Source: Gammaproteobacteria bacterium
Lineage (GTDB): Bacteria; Pseudomonadota; Gammaproteobacteria; Methylococcales; Methylomonadaceae
Direction: 5' to 3'
Length of the DNA: 64,000 bases
Assembly (NCBI GenBank): GCA_018830325.1
Contig: JAHJSQ010000025.1
Span: 61,293-125,292, forward strand
Shown here: positions 18,096 through 26,725 of the stretch, piece by piece
Position numbering within the stretch: the first letter of the stretch is position 1
Layout of the letters: each line of letters begins with the position of its first letter
Translations under genes and position numbers: made by a program
Notes under the pieces: model-generated
What the model saw: the letters and a program-made list of their open reading frames with translations, nothing else
The model's database searches: none
Told to the model about the DNA's origin: nothing

Positions 18096-19013
18096 ATGAA
18101 AGAGCAATTGTTTACTTTTGAACAAATTCATATTGAAGTCGCGCGAAATGCTTCCGACGATTTCAACCTGTTTCATGACAAACACAAATGGTTACAGATT
18201 ACTCACAATCCATTTAAAGGCCCCATCGTGCTGGGTTTTCAATTGAATACGCTGATCGAATACCAGATGCGCTTGTACCGCGAGGCGCAGCATGAAGAAC
18301 AGATCATAGCCGATAAGCAATTGCGATTTAGCAATTACCAGATTATTTTCGTCAATGCCTTACGGCCGAGCCAGGAATTTTCGCTGGAAATTAAAAAAAC
18401 CTTGATTAACACGATTCCCGATTTGACGTTGACTAACCGAGTCGTTATCAAGTCGCAAGGCAAAACGATTTTGCTCGGCTATAAAAAAGAAACCCAAGCG
18501 CCGCTGTTTCTAGCGAATACTGATTTAAACGGCTTGCCGGATCTGAAAACGGTCGCCGATAAAACCCTGGTGCCGGGCAGCGATTACTTTTTAATGCGAA
18601 AATGGATGCATAACGGCAATGTCAAGAATTTTCTGTCGGGTTCTCTGGCCGAGCAATCCGATTATTTTGACGAACTAGCCGAGGTGGCTCGTTATCCTGA
18701 AATATTTCCTTGCAGCTTAACTTCCGGAGTCTTACTGGAAAAGGCACAACTTGAGAATCACGATTTCAAGGCTAATCCAATGGTCTATACATCTCATGAA
18801 TTATCGATCGACCGTCATTGGGTCGGGCAACTGAAAAACAACGATAAAGTTTATATATTGGTCAAACAACTCCCGGAGTCCAAGGATAACACGCTCAATA
18901 ACACTAGAATCTTGTTGCGCTCTTACGAATGTTACGGGGTACTGGAAAATAAGGAGATTCTATTCAGAATAAAACTAAACTTGGTGCCGTTGGAGGAAAT
19001 CTTAAAAATTTGA
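18096..19013 (+). CDS. Putative double-hotdog (MaoC-like) protein
   Basis: A 305-residue soluble protein. The N-terminal part contains ARNASDDFNLFHDKHKW followed by NPFKGPIVLGFQLNTLIEYQ. This fits the MaoC/R-hydratase pattern of a catalytic Asp/His pair (D..N..H) followed by a P-I-x-x-G helix, in a hotdog fold. The C-terminal half (PMVYTSHELSIDRHWVGQLKNNDKVYILVKQL) looks like a second, non-catalytic hotdog. Known MaoC proteins hydrate enoyl thioesters, but the residues here diverge and the substrate is unknown. The gene stands alone with a clear ATG. The fold assignment is by motif reading only. Confidence 0.5.
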   Translation: MKEQLFTFEQIHIEVARNASDDFNLFHDKHKWLQITHNPFKGPIVLGFQLNTLIEYQMRLYREAQHEEQIIADKQLRFSNYQIIFVNALRPSQEFSLEIKKTLINTIPDLTLTNRVVIKSQGKTILLGYKKETQAPLFLANTDLNGLPDLKTVADKTLVPGSDYFLMRKWMHNGNVKNFLSGSLAEQSDYFDELAEVARYPEIFPCSLTSGVLLEKAQLENHDFKANPMVYTSHELSIDRHWVGQLKNNDKVYILVKQLPESKDNTLNNTRILLRSYECYGVLENKEILFRIKLNLVPLEEILKI

Positions 19014-19052
19014 AATTGAATAGCTAACGGGGTAGTCGGTAGTAGACCTTAA

Positions 19053-19336
19053 TATACCTTTCGCACTTCAAATTTCGGCAGTGCCAGAGGAGGCGCCTGG
19101 TTCACTTACAAAAAAAAGCAAAAAAGGGTTCCTTGTTGTTGCGATGTTTTGGTATTTAGGTGCCATTATCCTAAATTTGGCAGCTTAACCATGAAGGACA
19201 TGAAGTTCCTGAAAAACTTCAAGATATTACCTAAGCTTTCTCGCTAACCTTTTAAGTGAGTGAATGTTCTATACAATTTCACAGCAAGTTATTGAATTGA
19301 CTTCATATTTTTCATGGTGAAATGCTTTTTTAGGAT
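19053..19336. repeat. Repeat C fragment and intact family E copy
   Basis: 19053-19100 repeats the C motif (TTTCGCACTTCAAATTTCGGC..GTGCC.GAGGAGGCGCC). 19167-19336 is a continuous family E element, about 170 bp, the undisturbed counterpart of the copy split by a family A insertion at 12.1 kb. No gene is present between 19014 and 19510. Confidence 0.75.
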
Positions 19337-19510
19337 TATTAGGTTGTTTCCTGTTTCTTTAAACGGATCGAAAAAGCATAAATGCCATGTTGCGAATTCG
19401 ATGGTGGATTCCCGTTTGTAAATATTATTAATTTTTAATTTAAGTTCGAGTTAACATAAACAATCGAGAATCCGAACTTGTGTAAATTTACGAAGGTGTA
19501 ATGAAATCCA

Positions 19511-20365
19511 GTGTCAGGAAAAAAACGTTTGTGGTTGTTATTGCCGTTGCTACTTTTTTCTGGATGGATTGCATGGCATTTTCCTGATAGCTCGCCTTTA
19601 ATAAGCGGAATAGAAACGGATTGGAATCTGAGTCGCTATCAACCGATTGGACCTGCTCGACGTGTCGACGGCATCCGAGAAAATCTCTCGGGAATTACCT
19701 ATCACCCTCCATCGGGTCTGCTTTATGCCGTGACCAATAACCCCCGTAAGATTCATGTTCTCAATAAAAATGGCGAGTTGCAGCGGACAATTGATTTACC
19801 CGGTTTTCGGGATACCGAGTCCATAACCTACCTGTATGATAATTTTTTTGTGATTGCCGAAGAAAATCTCTACAACCTTATGCGGGTGGAAATCACCGAG
19901 GCAACAGAATCGATATCGCACGATCAGGCTATAAGGTTTAATCTGGCAGAAAAAGATGATGACAATAGCGGTATCGAAGGCGTAGCGTGGTCGCAACAAT
20001 TTGGCTTATTTGCGGTGAAAGAAACGCCTCCCGGCATTTTGCATCAACCAGTTGATGGGCGGGGTATGGGCGTAGATTTGTCAGGATTATTGTCTATGCG
20101 ACTGAAGGTAAGGGATTATGCCGGATTGAGTGTATTGCCTGGGAAGGAAGACGGGTTATTGATATTGAGTGAATCCTCCGACAGTCTGCATGTCGTCGAC
20201 ATGCAGGGGCGGGAATTATCGCGGCTCAGTTTACGCGAAGGAAAACTGGGATTGATTGGCTGGCTATGGCAACCGGAAGGCGTGGCCATTGATGACGACG
20301 GCAGAATTTATGTGGTCGGAGAACCGAATCAATTTTTGGTTCTGGAACGGCGTCCGGATCGATAG
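19511..20365 (+). CDS. SdiA-regulated (YjiK-like) beta-propeller protein, exported or membrane-anchored
   Basis: A 284-residue protein with an N-terminal hydrophobic segment (LWLLLPLLLFSGWIAWHF) followed by a beta-propeller-like domain of the SdiA-regulated/YjiK family: NLSGITYHPPSGLLYAVTNNP, LPGFRDTESITYL, NSGIEGVAWS and QPEGVAIDDDGRIYVVGEPN. Its molecular function is not established; members are usually extracytoplasmic. The start is uncertain. The in-frame GTG at 19511 lies 15 bases after a GAAGG motif. An ATG at 19501, better spaced from that motif, reads a different frame that also encodes a signal-like peptide and ends after 28 codons. A slip in the A-rich run at about 19518-19525 would join them. 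Confidence 0.75.
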   Translation: MSGKKRLWLLLPLLLFSGWIAWHFPDSSPLISGIETDWNLSRYQPIGPARRVDGIRENLSGITYHPPSGLLYAVTNNPRKIHVLNKNGELQRTIDLPGFRDTESITYLYDNFFVIAEENLYNLMRVEITEATESISHDQAIRFNLAEKDDDNSGIEGVAWSQQFGLFAVKETPPGILHQPVDGRGMGVDLSGLLSMRLKVRDYAGLSVLPGKEDGLLILSESSDSLHVVDMQGRELSRLSLREGKLGLIGWLWQPEGVAIDDDGRIYVVGEPNQFLVLERRPDR

Positions 20366-20635
20366 AGTTCGCAGCTACTCGCTATAACAGATAATTGAAA
20401 TCATTCGGCGTAGGCGATAAAAAGAAGCAGGACGGTATGTGCTAGAGCGTTGGAAGTGTTGAGCAAAAAATGAGCTCATAATAAAAATAAGCTCACCTAT
20501 TTGCCTGTCGTAGTCTGCGTATTAGCCTTGAAAAGTAACCCGACCGCTTTTCCAAAAAACCAAGTTTTCTGTCTTGCTTTAATTGTAGGGAGTAACAATT
20601 GCTCCGTGAGCGGAATCATTAAAAAATCATAAATC
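20366..20635. other. Gap between convergent genes, no gene seen
   Basis: Downstream side of the YjiK-like gene and of the LuxR regulator. No repeats of the families seen elsewhere and no credible open frame; only the terminator at its end was recognised. Confidence 0.5.
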
Positions 20636-20661
20636 AAACGCCCCTCGTGCGTTTCTTTTTT
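20636..20661 (+). terminator. Intrinsic terminator between convergent genes
   Basis: Stem AAACGC/GCGTTT with a seven-base loop, followed on the plus strand by CTTTTTTG. It would stop transcription from the YjiK-like gene before it runs into the regulator gene. On the minus strand the same stem is followed only by GATTTATGATTTTTT, so it may work weakly in both directions. Confidence 0.6.
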
Positions 20662-20690
20662 GTTAAATACTTAAATGCTTCATACCGGCA

Positions 20691-21608
20691 TCATGATTTC
20701 AGATATTTCAATGCCATTACTGCGGCGCTGGTGCGGTTTTCCACGTTCATTTTTTTAAACACTTGCTCTAGATGTTTGTTGACGGTGCGAGGGCTCATTT
20801 CGAGGATTGATCCAATCTCGCGGTTGGTTTTACCTTTGGCTATCCAAAGCAGTACTTCGGATTCGCGCTCTGTTAAAAAAAGGTTGGCTCGTAATATTTC
20901 CTCTTCCGTTGCGCGTTCAGAATCAACGATTCGTATCAGATGTTCTTTGTTACCGGTTTGACCGATATATTTCATTTCAAGAGATTTTGTTTCCAGGTTT
21001 ACCGTTTGCCCTTTTTCTCTGTTGTATTGGGGCGATAGCATGAGTCTTAGTGGTTTTATCAACGATTCATCGAGCTGTTCGGTATTCAAACCGGAGTCCG
21101 AGAATAATTGAACGGCTTGTGGAGTGGCCCAAAGCAAGCGGCCGTTAGAATCGATCGAAAATAAATATTGTCCTGCTGAATCCAATGCGGCGCGGGCGCT
21201 TTTTGTTAATCTGGCATTTGCCAAATGAACCCGCATTCTTGCGATGAGCTCCTCACCTTTTACCGGTTTCGTGACGTAGTCGACTCCGCCTGCTTCCAAT
21301 CCTTTGACGATACTTTCAGAGTCCGACAAACCGGTCATGAAAACGACGGGAATATCGGCCGAATTGCGATGTTGTTTAAGTTTTTTGCAGGTCTCGAAGC
21401 CGTCCATGTTGGGCATGAGTGCGTCCAACAAGATAATATCGGGATTGATATTATTTAGGATTGTTAGTGCTTGCGAACCTTCTAGTGCAACTAAGACGGC
21501 AAATCCCGCTCTATCCAATGTGTCGTTCAGCATGCTCAGCGTGTCAGGCGAATCGTCGACGACCAGCACGACATCTTTTTTCAATTCTAACGGGCGTGTC
21601 GGATTCAT
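20691..21608 (-). CDS. Response regulator with LuxR-type HTH, partner of the 21605-25027 hybrid kinase
   Basis: A 305-residue paralog of the regulator at 11028. The receiver has VVDDS and phosphoacceptor Asp62 in IILLDALMPNMDG. A PAS-like middle follows (YLFSIDSNGRLLWATPQAVQLF). The C-terminal LuxR HTH reads LTERESEVLLWIAKGKTNREIG and SPRTVNKHLEQVFKKM. Its ATG overlaps the kinase stop by four bases, so the two are translationally coupled. The position beside, and divergent from, urtABCDE-fmdAB makes those operons the obvious targets (inference). A 7-bp-arm palindrome at 25229-25244 is a candidate binding site. Confidence 0.92.
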   Translation of the reverse strand: MNPTRPLELKKDVVLVVDDSPDTLSMLNDTLDRAGFAVLVALEGSQALTILNNINPDIILLDALMPNMDGFETCKKLKQHRNSADIPVVFMTGLSDSESIVKGLEAGGVDYVTKPVKGEELIARMRVHLANARLTKSARAALDSAGQYLFSIDSNGRLLWATPQAVQLFSDSGLNTEQLDESLIKPLRLMLSPQYNREKGQTVNLETKSLEMKYIGQTGNKEHLIRIVDSERATEEEILRANLFLTERESEVLLWIAKGKTNREIGSILEMSPRTVNKHLEQVFKKMNVENRTSAAVMALKYLKS

Positions 21609-24600
21609 AACATTTCTTCAAGGCAAGTAACGAGTTCATCGAATCGGTAGTTTTTGGCGAGGTTTGTAAGGCGATCGGCATGTTGCTTTTTTAGTTTTCG
21701 ATCTCCTTCTAAGCCTTTCAAGAAACTGAGTAATTCGTTTATATAGCCGATTTTAGCTAACTGGATGATTGTTTCTCGATCCGATCGATCGAGCATTCGG
21801 TAGGGGAGCAGTGTTATTTCTGAATTGCTTTCAATCTTCCTAGATGGAGAACTTTCATTCGCTAAGGGAGGGGGTATTTTCCCTTCATCGGAAAAAGAGT
21901 CGCCGGTGCTGTAGACCCAACGAATCGGCAAATATTTTTCGATCAGATCCATCATATTGGCCAATTTTATCGGTTTGACGAGATAAGCATCGTAGGGTAG
22001 GTGTTCCGCGAATATCGAATTCGGTTGATGGGCGTTAGCGGAAACCATGATTACGGTTGCCGATGGAATTTGGCTTCGAATGCGACCGGCCAATTCCCAA
22101 CCGCTCATGCCGGGCATGGCTATATCCAATAAAAAAATTTGGGGTTTTTTTTTGCAATATTGCAACATATCCAGGCAAGTTAACCCGTCTTGGGCTTGAA
22201 ACACGTTGAATCCCAGAGGAGATAGCATGTCAATCAACAAGCCGCGATGACTGGGGTCGTCGTCAACGATAAAAATCGTCTGCTCGATGCCTTGATAGCC
22301 GCTGGGTATGGCGGCCGGTTGATCGTGCGGTGCCTTAATAGCGTTAACACTGGAAAGCATTAAAGAAACTTTGAAAAGACTGCCTTGATTGGGACTGCTT
22401 TTTACGGTGATCTCGCCACCCATGATATCGGTCAAGAACCGCGTAATTGTCAGGCCAAGGCCTGTGCCGGAAATGTAAGGCGCTCCGGCTTTTCTAATTC
22501 TTTCGAAAGGTTGAAAGATTTTTTCAATATTTTCCGGTTCGATGCCTTCACCGGTGTCCTTGATCGAAAAGACGGCGACTTGGTTGCGATAGGATACCGA
22601 AAAATATACTTCGCCCTGATGCGTATATTTAACGGCGTTCGAAATCAAATTGATCAATATTTGGCGTAACCGTTTTTCATCGGTTCGAATGGTTTTCGGT
22701 AAAGGTGTCAACTGTTCGTGCACGAATTGAATACCTTTGGCTGTAGACTGAACCTTAAACATATTGACGATTTGATCGAGCATCGCGATAAAGTCGACAT
22801 CGTTCTTGGAGATTTGTAGCCGGCCGGCTTCTATTCTGGAAATATCCAATAGGCCTTCGATAATGTCCGCCAAATGTTCGCTGCTGCGCCGAATGACCGA
22901 CAAAGCGTCTCTCCGGTTGCCGGGAATGGCTTTATCTTTCTCCAGTAGTTGAGCATAGCCGAGTATCGCATTGAGCGGCGACCTCAATTCGTGGCTAATA
23001 CCGGTCAGATAACGGCTCTTTGCTTGATTGGCGGCTTCTGCTACCTCTTTCGCTTGTTGCAGCTTAAGATCGGTCATTTGATGGGCTTCGATTTCAGCAA
23101 TCAACAGATCGGTTTGATTGCGGGATTCCTCCAGCGCCAGTTTTCTGCTTTCATGAAGTAGAGAGAACATCCACGATACGACGCCTGAAATAATCAGCAA
23201 GATGAAGAAAATATTGATTAGGGCATCGGTGATCAAAGCTTTATCGATAGTTTCGTCCGACGTAATCTGGAAATAAATCAGCGCAAGTAAGGAGGACATC
23301 AAAATTCCGGTAAGTACAAACAAGCCGAAAAAGTTTCCTAACCTAGCCGTGACGATTCCGCTCCAAGCGTCCGGCATGATTTTGTTCAATGCCGAGGAAA
23401 TTTGATCCGCCATGCCGGCATTGGTTTTACACATATCGTGACACCGGCTGTCGAGCGAGCAGCATAGCGAGCAGATCGCTCCGGCATAGGCCGGACAGAG
23501 CGACATGTCTTCGGACTCGAAGTGATGCTCGCAAATACAACAAACCTGATTGGGATTTTTGCCGGCATTCTCCGGATCCCTGGCAATGTAATAACGTCCA
23601 TTCGTCAACCAAGCAATCAAGGGCGTACAAAAAAAAGTAAGGGCTAATGTGAGATAAGGCGACATGGCCTGAAAGTTAATACCAAACAAGCCGCTATAAG
23701 CGATCAAGCCAATCAAAGAGGCGGTCAGCATAGAACCGATACCGACCGGGTTAATATCGTATAAATGAGCCCTTTTGAATTCCATTTTTCGGGGTCTTAG
23801 GCCAAGAGGGAGGTTGATAGTCAAATCGGCTACCAATGAACCGACCCAAGCAATTGCGATGATGGCAAATAAGCCAAGGATTTCTTTAAGTGCATGATAA
23901 ATTCCCAATTCCATCAACATCAGTGCGATGACGACATTGAAAACCAACCAAACCACGCGCCCGGGATGATTTTGAGTCGTTCTGGAAAAAAAATTAGACC
24001 ATGCGATTGACCCGGCATAGGCATTCGTCACATTGATTTTCAGTTGCGAGAATATGACAAAAATGCCGGTCAATAACAACGGCAGTTCCGGGGATGTGGT
24101 CAAATAGCCGAATGCGGTCAGATACATGTGATTCGGGTCCGAAGCTTGCTCGAAACCGATGCCGTGCTCGATGGCCAAAACGGCAAGAAATGACCCGATG
24201 AGGATCTTAGCCATTCCGGGGAAAATCCAGCCGGGGCCGCCGGAAATCAAAGCGGCCCACCAAGTAAGCTTGTTTTGGTTGCTTTTTTCGGGCAGAAATC
24301 TGAGAAAGTCGACTTGTTCGCCGACTTGAGCAATCAAAGAAAACGCAACGACGGATGCAGCGCCGAAAGCCGCAAGATCAAAGTCTTCTGTCGCCGATAT
24401 TGGCTTATACCCTGTCCAGAGAGCCATCGCATCGTCCGATTTGAGAGCGATACAGACAAGAGGAATGATTTGCAGAGCTATCCAAAGCGGGTGAGTCCAT
24501 ACTTGAAATCGGCTGATTAGCGTAATGCCATGCGTGACTAGAGGGATAACGACCAAAGAGCTAATAAGATAACCGATAGATAATGGGATGTTTAGCGTGA

Positions 24601-25027
24601 GCTCCAGCGCCATTGAGAGAATGGTGGCTTCCAGTGCAAAAAAAATGAAAGTGAACGACGCATAAATCAATGAAGTGACCGTGGATCCGATATAGCCGAA
24701 TCCGGCTCCGCGGGTTAGAAGATCGATGTCCGTGCCCAGTTTGGCGGCGTGATAGCTGATCGGTAAACCGGTTAAAAAAATGATCGCGCCGACGGTTAAA
24801 ACGGCCGACACCGCATTGACGAATCCGTAGGTCAAGGTCAAGGTGCCGCCGATCGCTTCGAGCGCGAGAAACGAAATCCCACCCAGCGCAGTCAACGATA
24901 CTTGCCATTCGGTCCATTTCCTGGATTTTTTAGCGGTAAAGCGGAGCGCATAATCTTCGAGCGTTTGATTAGCGACCCACCGGTTGTAATTGCGCCGTAC
25001 TCGAAAGATTTTTTGTTGTCCGTTCAT
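21605..25027 (-). CDS. NCS1-permease / Cys-module / histidine kinase / receiver hybrid sensor (paralog 2)
   Basis: A 1140-residue paralog of the protein at 12376 with the same order. NCS1 carrier: about 1-480, KINVTNAYAGSIAWSNFF near 330-347. Cys module: Cys496, 499, 511, 519, 522, 523, 529 and 533 with spacing identical to paralog 1, plus an extra Cys497. Two helices at about 560-586 and 602-622. HisKA His679 in GISHELRSP, HATPase SGTGLGLTI near 853, receiver Asp968 in FLLDIAMPG, and a C-terminal helical tail. It is divergent from the urea/amide ABC transporter and formamidase operon, suggesting that the carrier domain binds or transports urea, formamide or a related amide and gates the kinase. 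This is inference from position; NCS1 carriers typically handle nucleobases, hydantoins or allantoin. Confidence 0.92.
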   Translation of the reverse strand: MNGQQKIFRVRRNYNRWVANQTLEDYALRFTAKKSRKWTEWQVSLTALGGISFLALEAIGGTLTLTYGFVNAVSAVLTVGAIIFLTGLPISYHAAKLGTDIDLLTRGAGFGYIGSTVTSLIYASFTFIFFALEATILSMALELTLNIPLSIGYLISSLVVIPLVTHGITLISRFQVWTHPLWIALQIIPLVCIALKSDDAMALWTGYKPISATEDFDLAAFGAASVVAFSLIAQVGEQVDFLRFLPEKSNQNKLTWWAALISGGPGWIFPGMAKILIGSFLAVLAIEHGIGFEQASDPNHMYLTAFGYLTTSPELPLLLTGIFVIFSQLKINVTNAYAGSIAWSNFFSRTTQNHPGRVVWLVFNVVIALMLMELGIYHALKEILGLFAIIAIAWVGSLVADLTINLPLGLRPRKMEFKRAHLYDINPVGIGSMLTASLIGLIAYSGLFGINFQAMSPYLTLALTFFCTPLIAWLTNGRYYIARDPENAGKNPNQVCCICEHHFESEDMSLCPAYAGAICSLCCSLDSRCHDMCKTNAGMADQISSALNKIMPDAWSGIVTARLGNFFGLFVLTGILMSSLLALIYFQITSDETIDKALITDALINIFFILLIISGVVSWMFSLLHESRKLALEESRNQTDLLIAEIEAHQMTDLKLQQAKEVAEAANQAKSRYLTGISHELRSPLNAILGYAQLLEKDKAIPGNRRDALSVIRRSSEHLADIIEGLLDISRIEAGRLQISKNDVDFIAMLDQIVNMFKVQSTAKGIQFVHEQLTPLPKTIRTDEKRLRQILINLISNAVKYTHQGEVYFSVSYRNQVAVFSIKDTGEGIEPENIEKIFQPFERIRKAGAPYISGTGLGLTITRFLTDIMGGEITVKSSPNQGSLFKVSLMLSSVNAIKAPHDQPAAIPSGYQGIEQTIFIVDDDPSHRGLLIDMLSPLGFNVFQAQDGLTCLDMLQYCKKKPQIFLLDIAMPGMSGWELAGRIRSQIPSATVIMVSANAHQPNSIFAEHLPYDAYLVKPIKLANMMDLIEKYLPIRWVYSTGDSFSDEGKIPPPLANESSPSRKIESNSEITLLPYRMLDRSDRETIIQLAKIGYINELLSFLKGLEGDRKLKKQHADRLTNLAKNYRFDELVTCLEEML

Positions 25028-25335
25028 GCAACAAAGCTCATGACTTGAATCGATCGATGTCGATGGATAATGAGTTGCTGAAAAGTATTCTTCTCAACTT
25101 TATATCTATTGAATTCATAACGAAATACACTCGTTGGAATGGCTTGCTATATGCTAAAAATATAATAATAAATCAGCATGTTATGAGATTTATAGTGAAA
25201 GGTTAACAGCTAGCTATAGAGAAGGGCATACGTCAAATGACGTAAGACGGGTGAGCATCCGCCTAATGGTTAAACGAAGCGCTTTGCCGGACACTGTCAG
25301 CGAACCAAACAAAATTTAATTTGGAGAGCTTAAAC
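25028..25335. promoter_or_regulatory. Divergent control region between hybrid sensor 2 and urtA, with palindrome
   Basis: Contains the perfect palindrome TACGTCA-AA-TGACGTA at 25229-25244, about 92 bases before the urtA start, an AT-rich stretch with TATAAT near 25160, and the urtA RBS GGAGAG at 25323-25328. No sigma-54 -24/-12 site with correct spacing and no recognisable riboswitch was found. The palindrome is a plausible operator for the LuxR-type regulator or another factor. Confidence 0.45.
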
Positions 25336-26616
25336 ATGTGTATCTTTAATTATGAAAGTGGGAGCCGGGATAATTCTCCGGTATTCAAGCGCCGGAGTTT
25401 TATTAAAACATTGATCGCTTTTCCGCTGGGTCTGATCTTGGCATCTTCCCCCCTTAGTTGGGCCAACCCCCCGACAAGTGAGGTCAATACGACAGGACTG
25501 GCGGTGACCGACGATACGGTTACGGTCGGTATTTTGCACTCTGTTACCGGTACGATGGCTATTAGCGAAACCGGCTCGGTGCAAGCGGAAAAGCTTGCAA
25601 TCGATCAGATTAACGCCATGGGCGGCGTACTCGGCCGCAAGATCGAATACATTCAAGAGGACGGCGCCAGCGATTGGCCGACTTTCGCCGAAAAATCGAA
25701 AAAATTATTGGTCAACGACAAGGTAGCCTCCGTGTTCGGGTGTTGGACTTCGGCCTCGCGCAAGGCCGTCTTACCTGTTTTCGAGCAGTATAACGGCATG
25801 CTGTACTATCCGACTTTCTATGAAGGACTCGAACAATCTCCGAATGTAATCTATACCGGCCAGGAAGCGACGCAACAAATCATCGCCGGTATCGATTGGG
25901 TGGTCAAGGAAAAAGGCGCAAAAACTTTTTACTTGTTGGGTTCGGATTATATTTGGCCTCGTACCTCCAATAAAATTGCTAGAAAACATATCGAAAAACT
26001 GGGATTAAAAGTTGTAGGCGAAGAATATTATCCGTTAGGGCACACTCAGTTCAATTCGGTGATCAACAAAATCAAGTTGAAAAAGCCGGATGTGATCTAT
26101 GCCATCGTGGTCGGCGGTTCCAATGTTGCCTTTTATAAGCAGCTCAAAGCGGCCGGTATCGACTTGACTAAAGAAAAACCGCTTTTGTTGACGATTTCGG
26201 TGACCGAAGACGAAATTTTGGGTATCGGCGGTGAAAATATCGAAGGCGCTTATGCCGCGATGAAATATTTTCAAAGCCTCGACAATCCGAACAATCAAGC
26301 GTTCGTGCAAGCATTCAAAGACAAATGGGGTAAAGATATCGTGATTGGCGACGTCACCCAAGCAGCCTACTTGGGCCCCTGGTTATGGAAAGCTGCCGTC
26401 GAAAAAGCCGGTTCGTTCGATATCGATAAAATCCGTGCCGCATCGCCGGGTATCGAGTTGACGACCGCACCGGAAGGCTATGTTCGCATTCATGAAAATC
26501 ATCACTTGTGGTCCAAGACTCGAGTCGGTTTAGCGCAAAAAGACGGTCAATATAAAGTCGTGTACGAAAGCGAGGAATTGATCGAACCGAACCCTTTCCC
26601 GGTAGGTTATCAATAA
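25336..26616 (+). CDS. urtA: Urea ABC transporter substrate-binding protein UrtA
   Basis: Periplasmic binding component of the high-affinity urea (or short-chain amide, FmdD-like) ABC importer. The 426-residue protein carries a twin-arginine signal (KRRSFIKTLIAFPLG, residues about 18-32), then TVGILHSVTGTMAISE and GGVLGRKIEYIQEDGASDWPTFAEKSKKLL, which are hallmarks of the UrtA branch of the branched-chain amino-acid binding family. The frame opens at a TTG at 25321, but GGAGAG at 25323-25328 is the RBS for the ATG at 25336, which decides the start. It is the first gene of urtABCDE-fmdAB. The Tat signal implies export after folding, as in other UrtA proteins. Confidence 0.94.
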   Translation: MCIFNYESGSRDNSPVFKRRSFIKTLIAFPLGLILASSPLSWANPPTSEVNTTGLAVTDDTVTVGILHSVTGTMAISETGSVQAEKLAIDQINAMGGVLGRKIEYIQEDGASDWPTFAEKSKKLLVNDKVASVFGCWTSASRKAVLPVFEQYNGMLYYPTFYEGLEQSPNVIYTGQEATQQIIAGIDWVVKEKGAKTFYLLGSDYIWPRTSNKIARKHIEKLGLKVVGEEYYPLGHTQFNSVINKIKLKKPDVIYAIVVGGSNVAFYKQLKAAGIDLTKEKPLLLTISVTEDEILGIGGENIEGAYAAMKYFQSLDNPNNQAFVQAFKDKWGKDIVIGDVTQAAYLGPWLWKAAVEKAGSFDIDKIRAASPGIELTTAPEGYVRIHENHHLWSKTRVGLAQKDGQYKVVYESEELIEPNPFPVGYQ

Positions 26617-26655
26617 AGCCTTAGGATTTCGGCACTGCGACGTTTCTATTCGAAA

Positions 26656-26684
26656 CCTCTCTCCCGGTATTTGAGGGAGAGAGG
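26656..26684 (+). other. Intercistronic hairpin between urtA and urtB
   Basis: A perfect 10-bp stem, CCTCTCTCCC and GGGAGAGAGG with a nine-base loop, follows urtA by 40 bases. No T-run follows, so rather than a full terminator it may be an mRNA-stabilising or partial-termination element favouring excess binding protein over permease, as in many ABC operons (inference). Confidence 0.5.
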
Positions 26685-26725
26685 CAATTTAAAAAAATCC
26701 GACCGTTAGCAAAGAGGATCGAGTC

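Noticed and set aside
25028..25335. Guanidine-type riboswitch or sigma-54 promoter before urtA
   Set aside because: No ykkC-like conserved blocks were found, and the only GG..GC candidate (TTGGAATGGCTTGC) has an 8-base instead of a 10-base separation.
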